DNA of 38,357 nucleotides, from the NCBI GenBank assembly GCA_002686955.1, contig NYZA01000227.1, positions 1 through 38,357 on the forward strand, in the 5' to 3' direction. Shown here piece by piece: positions 8,501 through 16,717 of this stretch. Below the pieces are notes generated by a model, which saw nothing but the letters and a program-made list of their open reading frames with translations, was not told where the DNA came from and did no database searches. Position 1 is the first letter of the stretch; each line of letters starts with the position of its first letter. This stretch comes from Gemmatimonadota bacterium (GTDB lineage Bacteria > GCA-2686955). The position numbers were made by a program, and so were the translations under genes.

Positions 8501-9253
8501 TCAACGGTTCTCGATACCTCGGATGTCGATCACGGGAGAATCGAGACTCGACGACGGGTCGAGGGCGAGGCGGAGCAATGCCTCGGCCGGCGCCTCGGGG
8601 GGGGAGAGCGCACGCTCCTCAAACATCTGAATGAATTTCCCCACGTCGGGGAAGCTCTCTTCGCTCTGCGATCGGATGAACGCCTGCATCTCGGTCTCGA
8701 TGATCCCCGGCGCGAGCGCGAAGATGCGAACACCCTCTCGCCCTTCCTCTTCGGCCAGGACTCTCGTGAGCTGGTCGACCGCGGCCTTGCCGGCGCAGTA
8801 GGCGGACCAGCCACGATAGGGAGAGTGCGCGGCGCCGGAGCTGATGTTGACCAGGGCGCCGTGGCGGCCGGTCTCTCGCAGGTGGCGCAGGTAGGCGCGG
8901 GAGCCGTTGAAGACGCCACAGACGTTGGTCGAGATGTGCTGGGCGAACTCCTCCGCGGAGGTGTCGCGGGCCATGCCGATCGGGGCAAGGACCCCGGCGT
9001 TGTTCACCCAGAGGTCGATGGGACCGAGGCTCGCCGCGACCTCTTCGGCGAAACGCTCGACCGCGGCGGCGGCGCGCACATCGACCCGGCGGTAGAGGAA
9101 GTGCTCCCCCTCCGGCGGTGACTCGGCGCTCAGGGAGCCTCGGGCGAGGCCGGCCACGCGCAGTCCGGCCTTGATGAAGGCTCGGGCGAGCCCGGCGCCC
9201 AATCCCCTGTTTGCTCCCGTGACGACGGCGATTCGATTCCGGAAATCTGTCAT
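8501..9253 (-). CDS. short-chain dehydrogenase/reductase
   Basis: 250 aa, classical SDR length. It has the cofactor motif T-G-A-N-R-G-L-G (12-19), D58 in 'RRVDVR', N-N-A-G (84-87), the catalytic Ser at 138/139 ('NISSG'), and Tyr152 and Lys156 in 'YCAGK'. SDRs oxidise or reduce alcohols and ketones with NAD(P); Arg and Gly residues after the second strand ('GLARGS') slightly favour NADP. The substrate is unknown. The gene is divergent from the aminopeptidase, with 48 bp between start codons, so the two probably share a promoter region. 202 bp separate it from the downstream ferredoxin fusion gene; I see no gene or clear structure in that gap. Confidence 0.9.
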   Translation of the reverse strand: MTDFRNRIAVVTGANRGLGAGLARAFIKAGLRVAGLARGSLSAESPPEGEHFLYRRVDVRAAAAVERFAEEVAASLGPIDLWVNNAGVLAPIGMARDTSAEEFAQHISTNVCGVFNGSRAYLRHLRETGRHGALVNISSGAAHSPYRGWSAYCAGKAAVDQLTRVLAEEEGREGVRIFALAPGIIETEMQAFIRSQSEESFPDVGKFIQMFEERALSPPEAPAEALLRLALDPSSSLDSPVIDIRGIENR

Positions 9254-9301
9254 TCGCCGATACTATCCGATAGCCTGCAATCTCGAAACGCGAGTCCATT
9301 C

Positions 9302-11086
9302 ATGACAACGAAACAAGCAGCGGATCGGATCGACGCGTTGCGCTCGCTCGCCTCGGGCGAACGTGTGCACGGCTATTGGGTCCCCTCGAAAGACGAGCAC
9401 CTCGGCGAGTTCATTCCGCCCTGGGCGGAACGGCGGCGCTGGATCTCGGGCTTCACCGGATCGGCGGGGGATCTGATCGTCACCTCGAACAAGGCCTGGC
9501 TCTTCACCGATGGCCGCTACCGGATCCAGGCGCTGGAGCAGGTGAGGAAACACGGGATCACCGTTCACAGCTCCGGCCGCGATCCTTCGCTGACGCAGAC
9601 AGTGACCGAGCTGGCGCGGCGGCGGCGCGGGTTCCGCCTTGGATTCGACCCCTTCACTCTGCCGGCATCGACGGCGGAATCGGTTTCCGACGCGCTGCGC
9701 AAGGCGGGCGGCGCTCTGGTGGGAGTCGAGCCGAATCTGGTGGATACACTTTGGGGCGACCGTCCCTCGGCTCCCGACACGCCGCTGCGCATGGTCCCAC
9801 CGATCTTGTCCGGGCGTTCATGCTCGGAGAAGCTGGCGTCGCTTCGGGCCGAGCTCGGGGAGCTAGGGGCCGACGCCTGGGTCACGGTGAAACTAGACGA
9901 GATCGCCTGGCTGACGAATCTTCGAGCACATGACGACATCCCTTACAGCACCGCATTCATCGCGTTCCTCTATGTGGGCCCGAGGGATGCACACCTTTTT
10001 CCTTGCGGCGGTCCCAGGCGAGTGCCTGCTTCGGCGCTGCCCGAGGGCGTGCATGTGCACGACTACCACGAATTCCGTGGGTTTCTCTCCGGGCTGCGTG
10101 AGATGCGGATCGCGCTCGATTCCGAGGGCGTTCCGGCCGGGGTGTTGGACCGGTTGCGCCATGCCGAAACCAAGCTCGTCATCGCGAGGTCACCCGTCGA
10201 AAAAGAGAAGGCACTAAAGAACCCGGCGGAATGCGAGGCGATGCGTGAGGCGAATCTCCGGGCGTCGGTGGCGAAGACGAGGGCGCTTCTGTGGCTGCGC
10301 GGATGTGTAGCGGCGGGTAAGGTGACGACCGAGGCAGAGTTCGCGAAGACAGCCGACGCTTTTTATGCGGAACAACGCGACTACCATGGATTGTCGTTCG
10401 CGACGATCGTGGCGTCCGGCACGAACTCCGCGCTTCCTCACTACGGCGCGGTCGACGACACGCCGATCGAGCCAGGTACACTTTTCCTTGTTGATTCCGG
10501 TGCACATATCGGTGGCGGAACCACCGACGCGACGCGCACGATCGCGATCGGGCCGGTGGACGATAAGGCGCGTAGGATCTACACGCGCGTGCTCCAAGCG
10601 CATATTCGATTGGCGCAACAACATTTTCCGGAGGGCACGCCGGGAACGGCTCTCGATACGGTAGCGCGATCGGTGCTTTGGCGGGATCGCCTCGACTACG
10701 AGCACGGCACAGGGCATGGAGTCGGCGCCGGCCTGAATGTCCACGAGGGGCCTTTCACGCTGGCGGAAGGGGCGCGCAAACCCTCGGCGATCTACCCGCT
10801 ACGCGAAGGGATGGTCACTTCGGTCGAGCCCGGTTACTACGAGGAAGGCTGGGGCGGGGTTCGCCTGGAGAATCTCTATATCATCTTTCGGGACGACGAT
10901 TCGGGATGGCTGACCCTGGAATGTCTGACCTGGATCCCCTTCGATCGCACGCTCATCGATCGCGAGCTGCTGAGCCGGGACGAGATCGCTTGGCTCGAGG
11001 AGTACCAAGAGGCCTGCGTGACGCGCCTGGCCCCCTGGATCGACGACCGGGAACGCTCTCGACTGAGCGATTGGATCGTGGGGTGA
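9302..11086 (+). CDS. pepP: Xaa-Pro aminopeptidase, M24B family
   Basis: 594 aa. It removes an N-terminal residue next to proline and is probably cytoplasmic. Architecture is two creatinase-N-like domains (about 1-300) followed by the metal-binding pita-bread domain, the long form of the family (as in human XPNPEP1). The five dinuclear-metal ligands are in place: Asp398 ('LVDSG'), Asp409 ('TTDATRT'), His472 ('HGTGHGVG'), Glu509 ('SVEPGYY') and Glu523 ('VRLENL'). His468 also fits the family. The C-terminal domain ends 'RSRLSDWIVG'. The gene stands alone on the plus strand, divergent from the SDR gene, with a 140-bp gap before hflK. The symbol follows function; the long three-domain form is sometimes given other names. 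Confidence 0.92.
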   Translation: MTTKQAADRIDALRSLASGERVHGYWVPSKDEHLGEFIPPWAERRRWISGFTGSAGDLIVTSNKAWLFTDGRYRIQALEQVRKHGITVHSSGRDPSLTQTVTELARRRRGFRLGFDPFTLPASTAESVSDALRKAGGALVGVEPNLVDTLWGDRPSAPDTPLRMVPPILSGRSCSEKLASLRAELGELGADAWVTVKLDEIAWLTNLRAHDDIPYSTAFIAFLYVGPRDAHLFPCGGPRRVPASALPEGVHVHDYHEFRGFLSGLREMRIALDSEGVPAGVLDRLRHAETKLVIARSPVEKEKALKNPAECEAMREANLRASVAKTRALLWLRGCVAAGKVTTEAEFAKTADAFYAEQRDYHGLSFATIVASGTNSALPHYGAVDDTPIEPGTLFLVDSGAHIGGGTTDATRTIAIGPVDDKARRIYTRVLQAHIRLAQQHFPEGTPGTALDTVARSVLWRDRLDYEHGTGHGVGAGLNVHEGPFTLAEGARKPSAIYPLREGMVTSVEPGYYEEGWGGVRLENLYIIFRDDDSGWLTLECLTWIPFDRTLIDRELLSRDEIAWLEEYQEACVTRLAPWIDDRERSRLSDWIVG

Positions 11087-11226
11087 GGGGTTAGGGTCGG
11101 CGGTGCTTGGGCGTTTATTAGCAATGAGCCCACGTTCGGTGTAGTGTGTGCTCGGCGAAACAGAGCGTTGCTTCACCGTCCGAGACACGGGGGTGTTCGG
11201 ACCACGAGCGATTCGGAGAGTGCATC

Positions 11227-12222
11227 ATGTCGGACGAACTCGACTTCAGCGAACTCTTGAACCAGGCCCGCGGGCCGACTCCCGCGCAGCGCAGATTCGC
11301 GGGCTGGGTGATCTTGGTCGGCTTCCTGCTCGTCGGGCTGGCCAGCAGCATCTACACGATCGGTCCCGAAGAGATCGGCGTCATCAGACGCTTCGGCCAG
11401 TTCACCGGAGTCACGCAGCCGGGTCTACACGTGCGAATCCCCTTCGGAATAGACGTTCTCGACAAGGTGCCGGTTCAGCGGCAGCTCAAAGAGGAGTTCG
11501 GATTCCGAACCCAGAGCGCGGGTGTGCGGAGCACTTTCGTCAACCGCGGCTACGAAGAAGAAGCGTTGATGCTGACGGGAGACCTCAACATCGGTTCGGT
11601 CGAGTGGATCGTGCAGTATCGAATCACCGATCCCTACCGTTTCCTCTTCCGCGTTCGCAATCTGAGGGAGACCCTACGCGATCTGAACGAAGCGGTCATG
11701 CGCGACGTCGTGGGCGATCGCACCATCAACGAGGTGCTTACGGTCGGCAGAATCGAGATATCCAACGCGGTCAACGCTCGACTTCAGGTTTTGGTGGACC
11801 AGTACGAAATGGGGATCGGCATCGACCAAGTGGTACTGCAGGATGTGAACCCTCCCGAACGGGTCAAGCCCTCGTTCAACGCGGTGAACGAAGCGCAGCA
11901 AGAGAGGGAGAAGCTGATCAACGAGGCGCGAGCCGACTACAATCGCGTCATTCCTCGCGCGAAGGGTGAGGCGGAGCAGATCATCAGCGAGGCGGAGGCG
12001 TACCGACTCGAGAGAGTCAACGGCGCCAAGGGGCAGGCCAACCGCTTCAACAGTCTCTTCGCCGCCTACAGAAAGTCACCCGAAGTGACGCGAAGACGCA
12101 TCTATGTCGAAACCTTGGAGAAGGCCCTTCCCAATGTCGGCAAGAAGGTGATTCTGGATCCGGAGCTCGAGGGGGTACTCCCTCTGCTGAATCTCGGTAG
12201 CGCTCTGACGGAGGGGAGGTAG
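11227..12222 (+). CDS. hflK: HflK, membrane SPFH/prohibitin-family protease modulator
   Basis: 331 aa from the ATG at 11227, chosen because GGAGAG lies just upstream and the frame before it has no homologous residues. HflK with HflC forms a large cage around the membrane protease FtsH. One N-terminal membrane helix (about 26-46, 'WVILVGFLLVGLASSIYTI') is followed by the SPFH domain from 'GPEEIGVIRRFGQF', including 'QPGLHVRIPF', 'GSVEWIVQYRITDP' and 'DVNPPERVKPSFNAVNEAQQER', then an Ala/Glu-rich coiled coil. It is followed 2 bp later by hflC and is clearly in one operon with it. No ftsH is present in the window. Confidence 0.95.
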   Translation: MSDELDFSELLNQARGPTPAQRRFAGWVILVGFLLVGLASSIYTIGPEEIGVIRRFGQFTGVTQPGLHVRIPFGIDVLDKVPVQRQLKEEFGFRTQSAGVRSTFVNRGYEEEALMLTGDLNIGSVEWIVQYRITDPYRFLFRVRNLRETLRDLNEAVMRDVVGDRTINEVLTVGRIEISNAVNARLQVLVDQYEMGIGIDQVVLQDVNPPERVKPSFNAVNEAQQEREKLINEARADYNRVIPRAKGEAEQIISEAEAYRLERVNGAKGQANRFNSLFAAYRKSPEVTRRRIYVETLEKALPNVGKKVILDPELEGVLPLLNLGSALTEGR

Positions 12223-12224
12223 CC

Positions 12225-13172
12225 ATGAACAAGCTGATCGCGCCTCTGGGCATTTTGATCCTCGTGCTCCTGGTGGTCGCCGGCTCGGCCCTTTTTGTGA
12301 TCGACGAGACGGAGCAGGTGATCGTTACTCAATTCGGAAAACCGGTGGGTGAACCGATCGCCACGCCAGGGCTGCATGTCAAGCTTCCCTTGATACAAAA
12401 AGTCCACGGCTTCGAGAGGCGCTTCATCGAATGGGACGGAGCCGCGAACCAGCTCCCGACCAGAGACAAACGCTTCATCTGGGTCGACACGTACGCCCGT
12501 TGGCGCATCCACGATCCGCTCCTCTATTTCCAGCGCGTGCGCGATGAATGGGGGGCGCAGAGCCGCCTCGACGATATTCTCGACGGTGAGACTCGCAACG
12601 CGATCGCGGCGCACGATCTCGTGGAGCTGGTTCGCAACACCAATAGAGTGCCGGTGCGCGCCGACGAGTTCGATGAGGGAGAGTCAGTGCAATTCCCCAG
12701 CATCGAGTTGGGCAGGGAGAAGATCAAGAAGGAGATTCTGCTCGCCGCCGCGGCCAGAACGAAAGATCTGGGGATCGAGATTCTCGACCTTCAATTCAAG
12801 CGGATCAACTACGTCGACGAAGTGAAGCTCAAGGTATACGAGCGCATGATCGCCGAGCGCACGCGAATCGCCGACCGCTTCCGTTCCGAGGGGCAGGGAG
12901 AGGCATCGAAGATCCTCGGCCAGAAGTCTCAGGAGCTTTCGAGGATCCAGTCGAACGCACGAAGAGAAGCCGAAGAGATCCGAGGTCGTGCCGACGCGGA
13001 AGCGACGGAGATCTATGCCGACGCCTACGACCGGAGTGTGGAGTCGCGCAAGTTCTACGAGTTTCTGAAAACGATGGAGGCCTATCAAAAGACGATGGAC
13101 GAGAGCACGACGGCACTTCTCTCGAGCGACGGGGACTTCTATCGCTATCTGTCGACCGACAAGACACCGTAA
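12225..13172 (+). CDS. hflC: HflC, membrane SPFH/prohibitin-family protease modulator
   Basis: 315 aa, partner of HflK. There is one N-terminal membrane helix (about 5-27), then the SPFH domain with 'DETEQVIVTQFGKPVG', 'TPGLHVKLPLIQKVHGFERR' (used as a landmark) and 'DTYARWRIHDPLLYF'. After that comes the HflC-typical 'GIEILDLQFKRINYVDEVKLKVYERM' region (about 185-210) and a coiled coil 'GRADAEATEIYADAY'. The ribosome-binding site GGAGG lies in the 3' end of hflK, and the stop (TAA) directly abuts the ATG of the glycosylase gene, so all three genes are probably cotranscribed. Confidence 0.95.
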   Translation: MNKLIAPLGILILVLLVVAGSALFVIDETEQVIVTQFGKPVGEPIATPGLHVKLPLIQKVHGFERRFIEWDGAANQLPTRDKRFIWVDTYARWRIHDPLLYFQRVRDEWGAQSRLDDILDGETRNAIAAHDLVELVRNTNRVPVRADEFDEGESVQFPSIELGREKIKKEILLAAAARTKDLGIEILDLQFKRINYVDEVKLKVYERMIAERTRIADRFRSEGQGEASKILGQKSQELSRIQSNARREAEEIRGRADAEATEIYADAYDRSVESRKFYEFLKTMEAYQKTMDESTTALLSSDGDFYRYLSTDKTP

Positions 13173-13769
13173 ATGGCGCTGCTACCGCGGCGCTATTTCG
13201 AACGCTACGTGGAAGAGGTCGCTCGCGGGCTCGTCGGCGTCGAGATCCATCTCGGTGGTGTCACTCTTCGAATAACGGAGACCGAAGCGTACGGCGGACC
13301 GGAGGATTCCGCTTCCCACGCGCGCTTCGGTCACACGGAGCGAAACGCTCCGATGTGGGGACCCGCGGGGTGCGTGTACGTCTATCTCTGCTACGGCATC
13401 CACAACATGCTCAATTTCGTGACCGGACCGCGCGGGGCGGCCGGGGCGGTGCTGATTCGCTCGTGTGAGCCGATCGAAGGGATCGAATTGATTCGAGAGC
13501 GTCGTGGCGAGCGGGCGGGGACGGAGTTGTTGGCGGGCCCCGGTCGTGTCGGAGAAGCACTTGGGCTCGATGTGGGCTGGAGTCACCACGACGCCTGCGC
13601 GGGTGGCGGCCTCGAAGTGCATGAGGGGGAACCGCCGAAGCGCCTCTTTGTCGGCTCACGAGTCGGCGTGAACTTCGCGGAGAAGCACGATAGGGACAAG
13701 CAAAGACGGTTCGCCGACGGAGCGACGACGTGGATCAGCCAGTCGAATGGGCTGATCGAGGGCCCGTGA
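13173..13769 (+). CDS. mpg: DNA-3-methyladenine glycosylase, AAG/MPG family
   Basis: 198 aa, normal length for bacterial members. It excises alkylated purines from DNA in base-excision repair. Landmarks are 'GVTLRITETEAYGGPEDSASHA' (about 29-50, holding the conserved E-T-E-A-Y with the catalytic acid), 'GCVYVYLCYGIHNMLNFVTG' (the Y-V-Y-x2-Y-G DNA-intercalating region) and 'AVLIRSCEPIEG', then 'LLAGPGRVGEALGL'. It starts immediately after the hflC stop with no gap, which couples its translation to hflC. Its last 35 bp overlap the 3' end of the convergent oxidoreductase/polyferredoxin gene. Confidence 0.93.
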   Translation: MALLPRRYFERYVEEVARGLVGVEIHLGGVTLRITETEAYGGPEDSASHARFGHTERNAPMWGPAGCVYVYLCYGIHNMLNFVTGPRGAAGAVLIRSCEPIEGIELIRERRGERAGTELLAGPGRVGEALGLDVGWSHHDACAGGGLEVHEGEPPKRLFVGSRVGVNFAEKHDRDKQRRFADGATTWISQSNGLIEGP

Positions 13770-15879
13770 GCTGCAGAACCTCCATGGGACAGACTTCGAT
13801 GCAGATCCCGCACTGGATGCAGGACGAGTCGGTGTTCCGCAGTGGCTCTCGACGCTGCGCGAAGCGTTGCACGTCGATTCCCATCTGACAGAAGCGGGTG
13901 CACTCGCCGCACCCGATGCAACGATCGTTGCTTTCGATCTTCAAACGGGCGATTCGGGCGGCGAGAATCTGCATCCAAGCGCGCAGAGGACAGAAAAAGC
14001 GACACCATACCCGGGAGCCCCAGTACGGGTAGAAGGCGACACCGACGATGCTGGCGAGCACGAAATCGATCATGAGACTGTACCAATACTGGGCGAACTC
14101 CTTGGTCGAGTAGAGCCCATCCGAGAGGATTCCCCATGCATCGGCCAGAATCAGGGCGGTCACCGGCAGGGCGAGAAGCAAGATCGCCCGCCCGAAACTC
14201 TCGGTTCGATAGGAGCTGCTTCCTCTCGGCGCCAGGTGTCTCCAGAAATCCCCGAGAGTCTCCGCCAGGCCGCCGCAGCCGCAGAGGTAGCTACAGAATC
14301 TCTCGCCCTGATATCGGACATAGAGCGGAATCACGACGAATGCGGAGGCGAACCCTACCGCGATCCAGGCCAGAGCTGTCGCTGTATCCCCGCCGGCCCA
14401 CGATGGAGCATCGATCAATGACCAGATCGAGAGCGGCCATGGCACCACCGCCGCATAGATCTTCCAGGGCCGCTCGATGATCATGGGGGCGAGGATCTCC
14501 GGTATTCCGAAGAGGAATACCCACTGAAAAGAGACTAGGGAGATGTAGCGACGTTTTTGGGTCCTGGATGGGTAGCGGCGGTAGGCGCGGATGCCGAAGA
14601 GCAGGAGCACGATGGAGTAGACCACGGTGCCCCAGAAGCTCGCATCGACGCTTCGAAACCCGAGATCCGCTTCGAGCAAACCCGGGACGAATCCCAGCGC
14701 GTCCTCCGGTCCGAAGGGGAAGAACATCTTCTTCGCCTTCAAGGTGTAGAAGCAGTAGGTGATGAGACCGAAGCACGCGATCCACAGGGCGCGTGCGAGA
14801 TCGATGTCACCCGACATGCGGATGCCGATGCGATTCAAGAAGGCTCGGGGGAGGGCCGTGCCGATGAAGACGAGCACGTCGTCGTTCGGCAGACGCAGCT
14901 CGCCTTCGTGGCCGTCGAGCACAACCTCGGCCTCCTCGATCAGCTTGGGGGAGGTGCCGAAGAGCGTTCGAACCCGTCCTTCGGCGGCGTATTCCTCGAT
15001 CGTCCGTCGGTTCTCCGGCTTGGCGCGCGTAAATCGATCGCCTCGGTACGAGACCGTGACCCGGGCTCCGGCATCGGCGCACGACACCGCCGCCTCGACG
15101 GCGGAGTCCCCGCCGCCGACCACGAGCAGCTCACGGCCTCTGTAGTCGGCTGGGTCTCTCAGTGAGAAGGAGACCTTTTCGAGATCTTCGCCAGCGATGC
15201 CGAGACGGCGGACTTTCCCGCGTCGCCCGATCGCCAGAACGACTCTGCGGGCGAGGTAGCTCTTCGATTCGCCTTCCCGAGATTCGAGAACCCCTTCGCC
15301 CGGTGTTGATCGGAGATCGAGTCCGCCCGACGCGACGAGGGTCCGGACCTCGAATGGACCGGAGGCCAGCCTTTGGATGTCGGTGACCTCTTCGGGCTGA
15401 TGGAGGTTGAGACTCCTCTCTTCGATCGCCTCTCGCCAACGCTTCACCAACTCCTCCTTGGCGGCGTCCTCGAACCAGAATCCACCTTTCGACTCGATGG
15501 CACGAGGCTCGCTGAATATCCGCTTGTTCTTGGGGAAGTTCTGGATCGTATCGAAGGGTCGGCACTGCTCGATCACCACATACCGGAGCCCGGTCTCCCT
15601 CAAGGCCAATGCGGCGCCGATTCCGGCCGGACCGGCGCCAACGACCACGACATCGAGAATCGCTTCGTCCCCGGCGGGCCTCAAATCCTCCGCCACCGAT
15701 CTGGCCACGTCGAATCCCTGGTTCAGCGCAACTTTGATGATCGGCGCATCCGCCAGGTCGCCCACTACATACAAGCCCTTCACATTCGACTCGTGGTTGG
15801 GCGAGATCCGCGGCAGCTCACGCACACCGAGCTTGGGCGAAAACTCGAACGAGATCTTCATGATTCTGCGTGTCGGCAT
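13735..15879 (-). CDS. flavin NAD(P) oxidoreductase fused to NosR/CcoG-like polyferredoxin membrane protein
   Basis: 714 aa from the ATG at 15879; a Met at 15861 and a GTG at 15921 are alternatives. Residues ~1-55 hold a thioredoxin-reductase C-terminal-like segment ('KGLYVVGDLADAPIIKVALNQG') placed ahead of the rest. Next is a full two-dinucleotide-binding-domain flavoprotein: the FAD site 'VVVVGAGPAGIGAALAL' and the NAD(P) site 'LLVVGGGDSAVEAAVSCADAG'. The C-terminal half has about seven hydrophobic helices. It carries a Cys cluster 'FCSYLCGCGGL', then 'WCRFFCPLRAW' and two [4Fe-4S] ferredoxin motifs, 'CIGCGECTRFCQMG' and 'CIQCGICIEVCPME'. This pattern fits electron flow from NAD(P)H through FAD to membrane iron-sulfur clusters. 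The acceptor is unknown. The regulator gene starts about 118 bp away in the opposite direction. Confidence 0.85.
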   Translation of the reverse strand: MPTRRIMKISFEFSPKLGVRELPRISPNHESNVKGLYVVGDLADAPIIKVALNQGFDVARSVAEDLRPAGDEAILDVVVVGAGPAGIGAALALRETGLRYVVIEQCRPFDTIQNFPKNKRIFSEPRAIESKGGFWFEDAAKEELVKRWREAIEERSLNLHQPEEVTDIQRLASGPFEVRTLVASGGLDLRSTPGEGVLESREGESKSYLARRVVLAIGRRGKVRRLGIAGEDLEKVSFSLRDPADYRGRELLVVGGGDSAVEAAVSCADAGARVTVSYRGDRFTRAKPENRRTIEEYAAEGRVRTLFGTSPKLIEEAEVVLDGHEGELRLPNDDVLVFIGTALPRAFLNRIGIRMSGDIDLARALWIACFGLITYCFYTLKAKKMFFPFGPEDALGFVPGLLEADLGFRSVDASFWGTVVYSIVLLLFGIRAYRRYPSRTQKRRYISLVSFQWVFLFGIPEILAPMIIERPWKIYAAVVPWPLSIWSLIDAPSWAGGDTATALAWIAVGFASAFVVIPLYVRYQGERFCSYLCGCGGLAETLGDFWRHLAPRGSSSYRTESFGRAILLLALPVTALILADAWGILSDGLYSTKEFAQYWYSLMIDFVLASIVGVAFYPYWGSRVWCRFFCPLRAWMQILAARIARLKIESNDRCIGCGECTRFCQMGIDVQRFAQRREPLRNTDSSCIQCGICIEVCPMEVLQLTGPRSAHSTG

Positions 15880-15997
15880 CTTCGATTCCAGGGCTATGCG
15901 CCGGGTCGATTCCCCCCGCACCGGTGCCCATCATAGGCCCTCGTGGGAGGGTTGCCTCAGTGGTTCAAGTCGAACGAATTCAGTCGATATCTCCGAC

Positions 15998-16714
15998 ATG
16001 GACGCCGCAGAGAGGATCAAGTACTTCCGCGAGCGGGCTGGATTGAGTCCGCCTCAGCTCGCTGCCCTTCTTGAGCTGGCGCCGGGCGAGATCGAGGCGC
16101 TGGAGCAGGGGAAGCGCGTTCTCGACCTCGATCTGATTCCCGCGCTTGTGCGCGCTCTCGGTTCGAGCTACGACGAGTTTTTCGGTACGCGGCGCTTGGC
16201 GGAGGACTTCCAGACCGAGATCCTGATCCAGAAGATCTCCGCTCTCGATCCGCGAGCACGGCGGGAGATAGAGCAGTTTGTCGATTTCAAGATCGAGAAG
16301 GGGCGGCGAGAGGAATCGCGCCGAAGCGCTGATCGCCGGGTCGTCTTGATCGTGGATGACGATCGCCACGTGCGGCAGACACTGGTGCAGGCCGTCAATG
16401 ATCTCACTCCCCACCGAGTCCTCGAAGCTCCCGATGCCGACTCCGCGATCCGGCTGCTCGAAGAGGAGGAGGTCGATCTACTGATCACCGATCTGGTCAT
16501 GCCGCGGGTCAGCGGGATCGATCTGATCGAAAAGGTCCGGTTGGTCGATGCCGACCTGCCGATCATCGCGCTGACCGGCTATACCGACATCTTCGACGCG
16601 AACGATACGCTCGATGTCGATGTGATCCGCGGAAAACCGCTTTCGCTTCAGGGACTCGTGGACGACCTGGAGCGCTTGTTGGAGGCTTCGGACGATGGAG
16701 TGAGTGGGGTGTAG
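15998..16714 (+). CDS. XRE-family HTH fused to a response-regulator receiver domain
   Basis: 238 aa from the ATG at 15998. The frame is open upstream but that part is antisense to the oxidoreductase gene. Residues 1-65 form an XRE/Cro helix-turn-helix ('IKYFRERAGLSPPQLAALLELAPGEIEALEQG' spans about 7-38). A charged helical linker (65-110) follows, then a receiver domain with the acidic pair Asp121/Asp122, phospho-acceptor Asp165 ('LLITDLVMPR'), Thr193 and Lys213. The DNA-binding domain is N-terminal and the receiver C-terminal, the reverse of the common OmpR/NarL order. No histidine kinase gene is present in the window. It is divergent from the oxidoreductase/polyferredoxin gene, its likeliest local target, and ends 3 bp from the convergent four-gene cluster. 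Confidence 0.87.
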   Translation: MDAAERIKYFRERAGLSPPQLAALLELAPGEIEALEQGKRVLDLDLIPALVRALGSSYDEFFGTRRLAEDFQTEILIQKISALDPRARREIEQFVDFKIEKGRREESRRSADRRVVLIVDDDRHVRQTLVQAVNDLTPHRVLEAPDADSAIRLLEEEEVDLLITDLVMPRVSGIDLIEKVRLVDADLPIIALTGYTDIFDANDTLDVDVIRGKPLSLQGLVDDLERLLEASDDGVSGV

Positions 16715-16717
16715 TCC

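Noticed and set aside
15407-15997. N-terminal extension of the HTH-receiver regulator frame.
   Set aside because: The extra residues are the antisense reading of the oxidoreductase gene and have no fold; the HTH begins right after the ATG at 15998.
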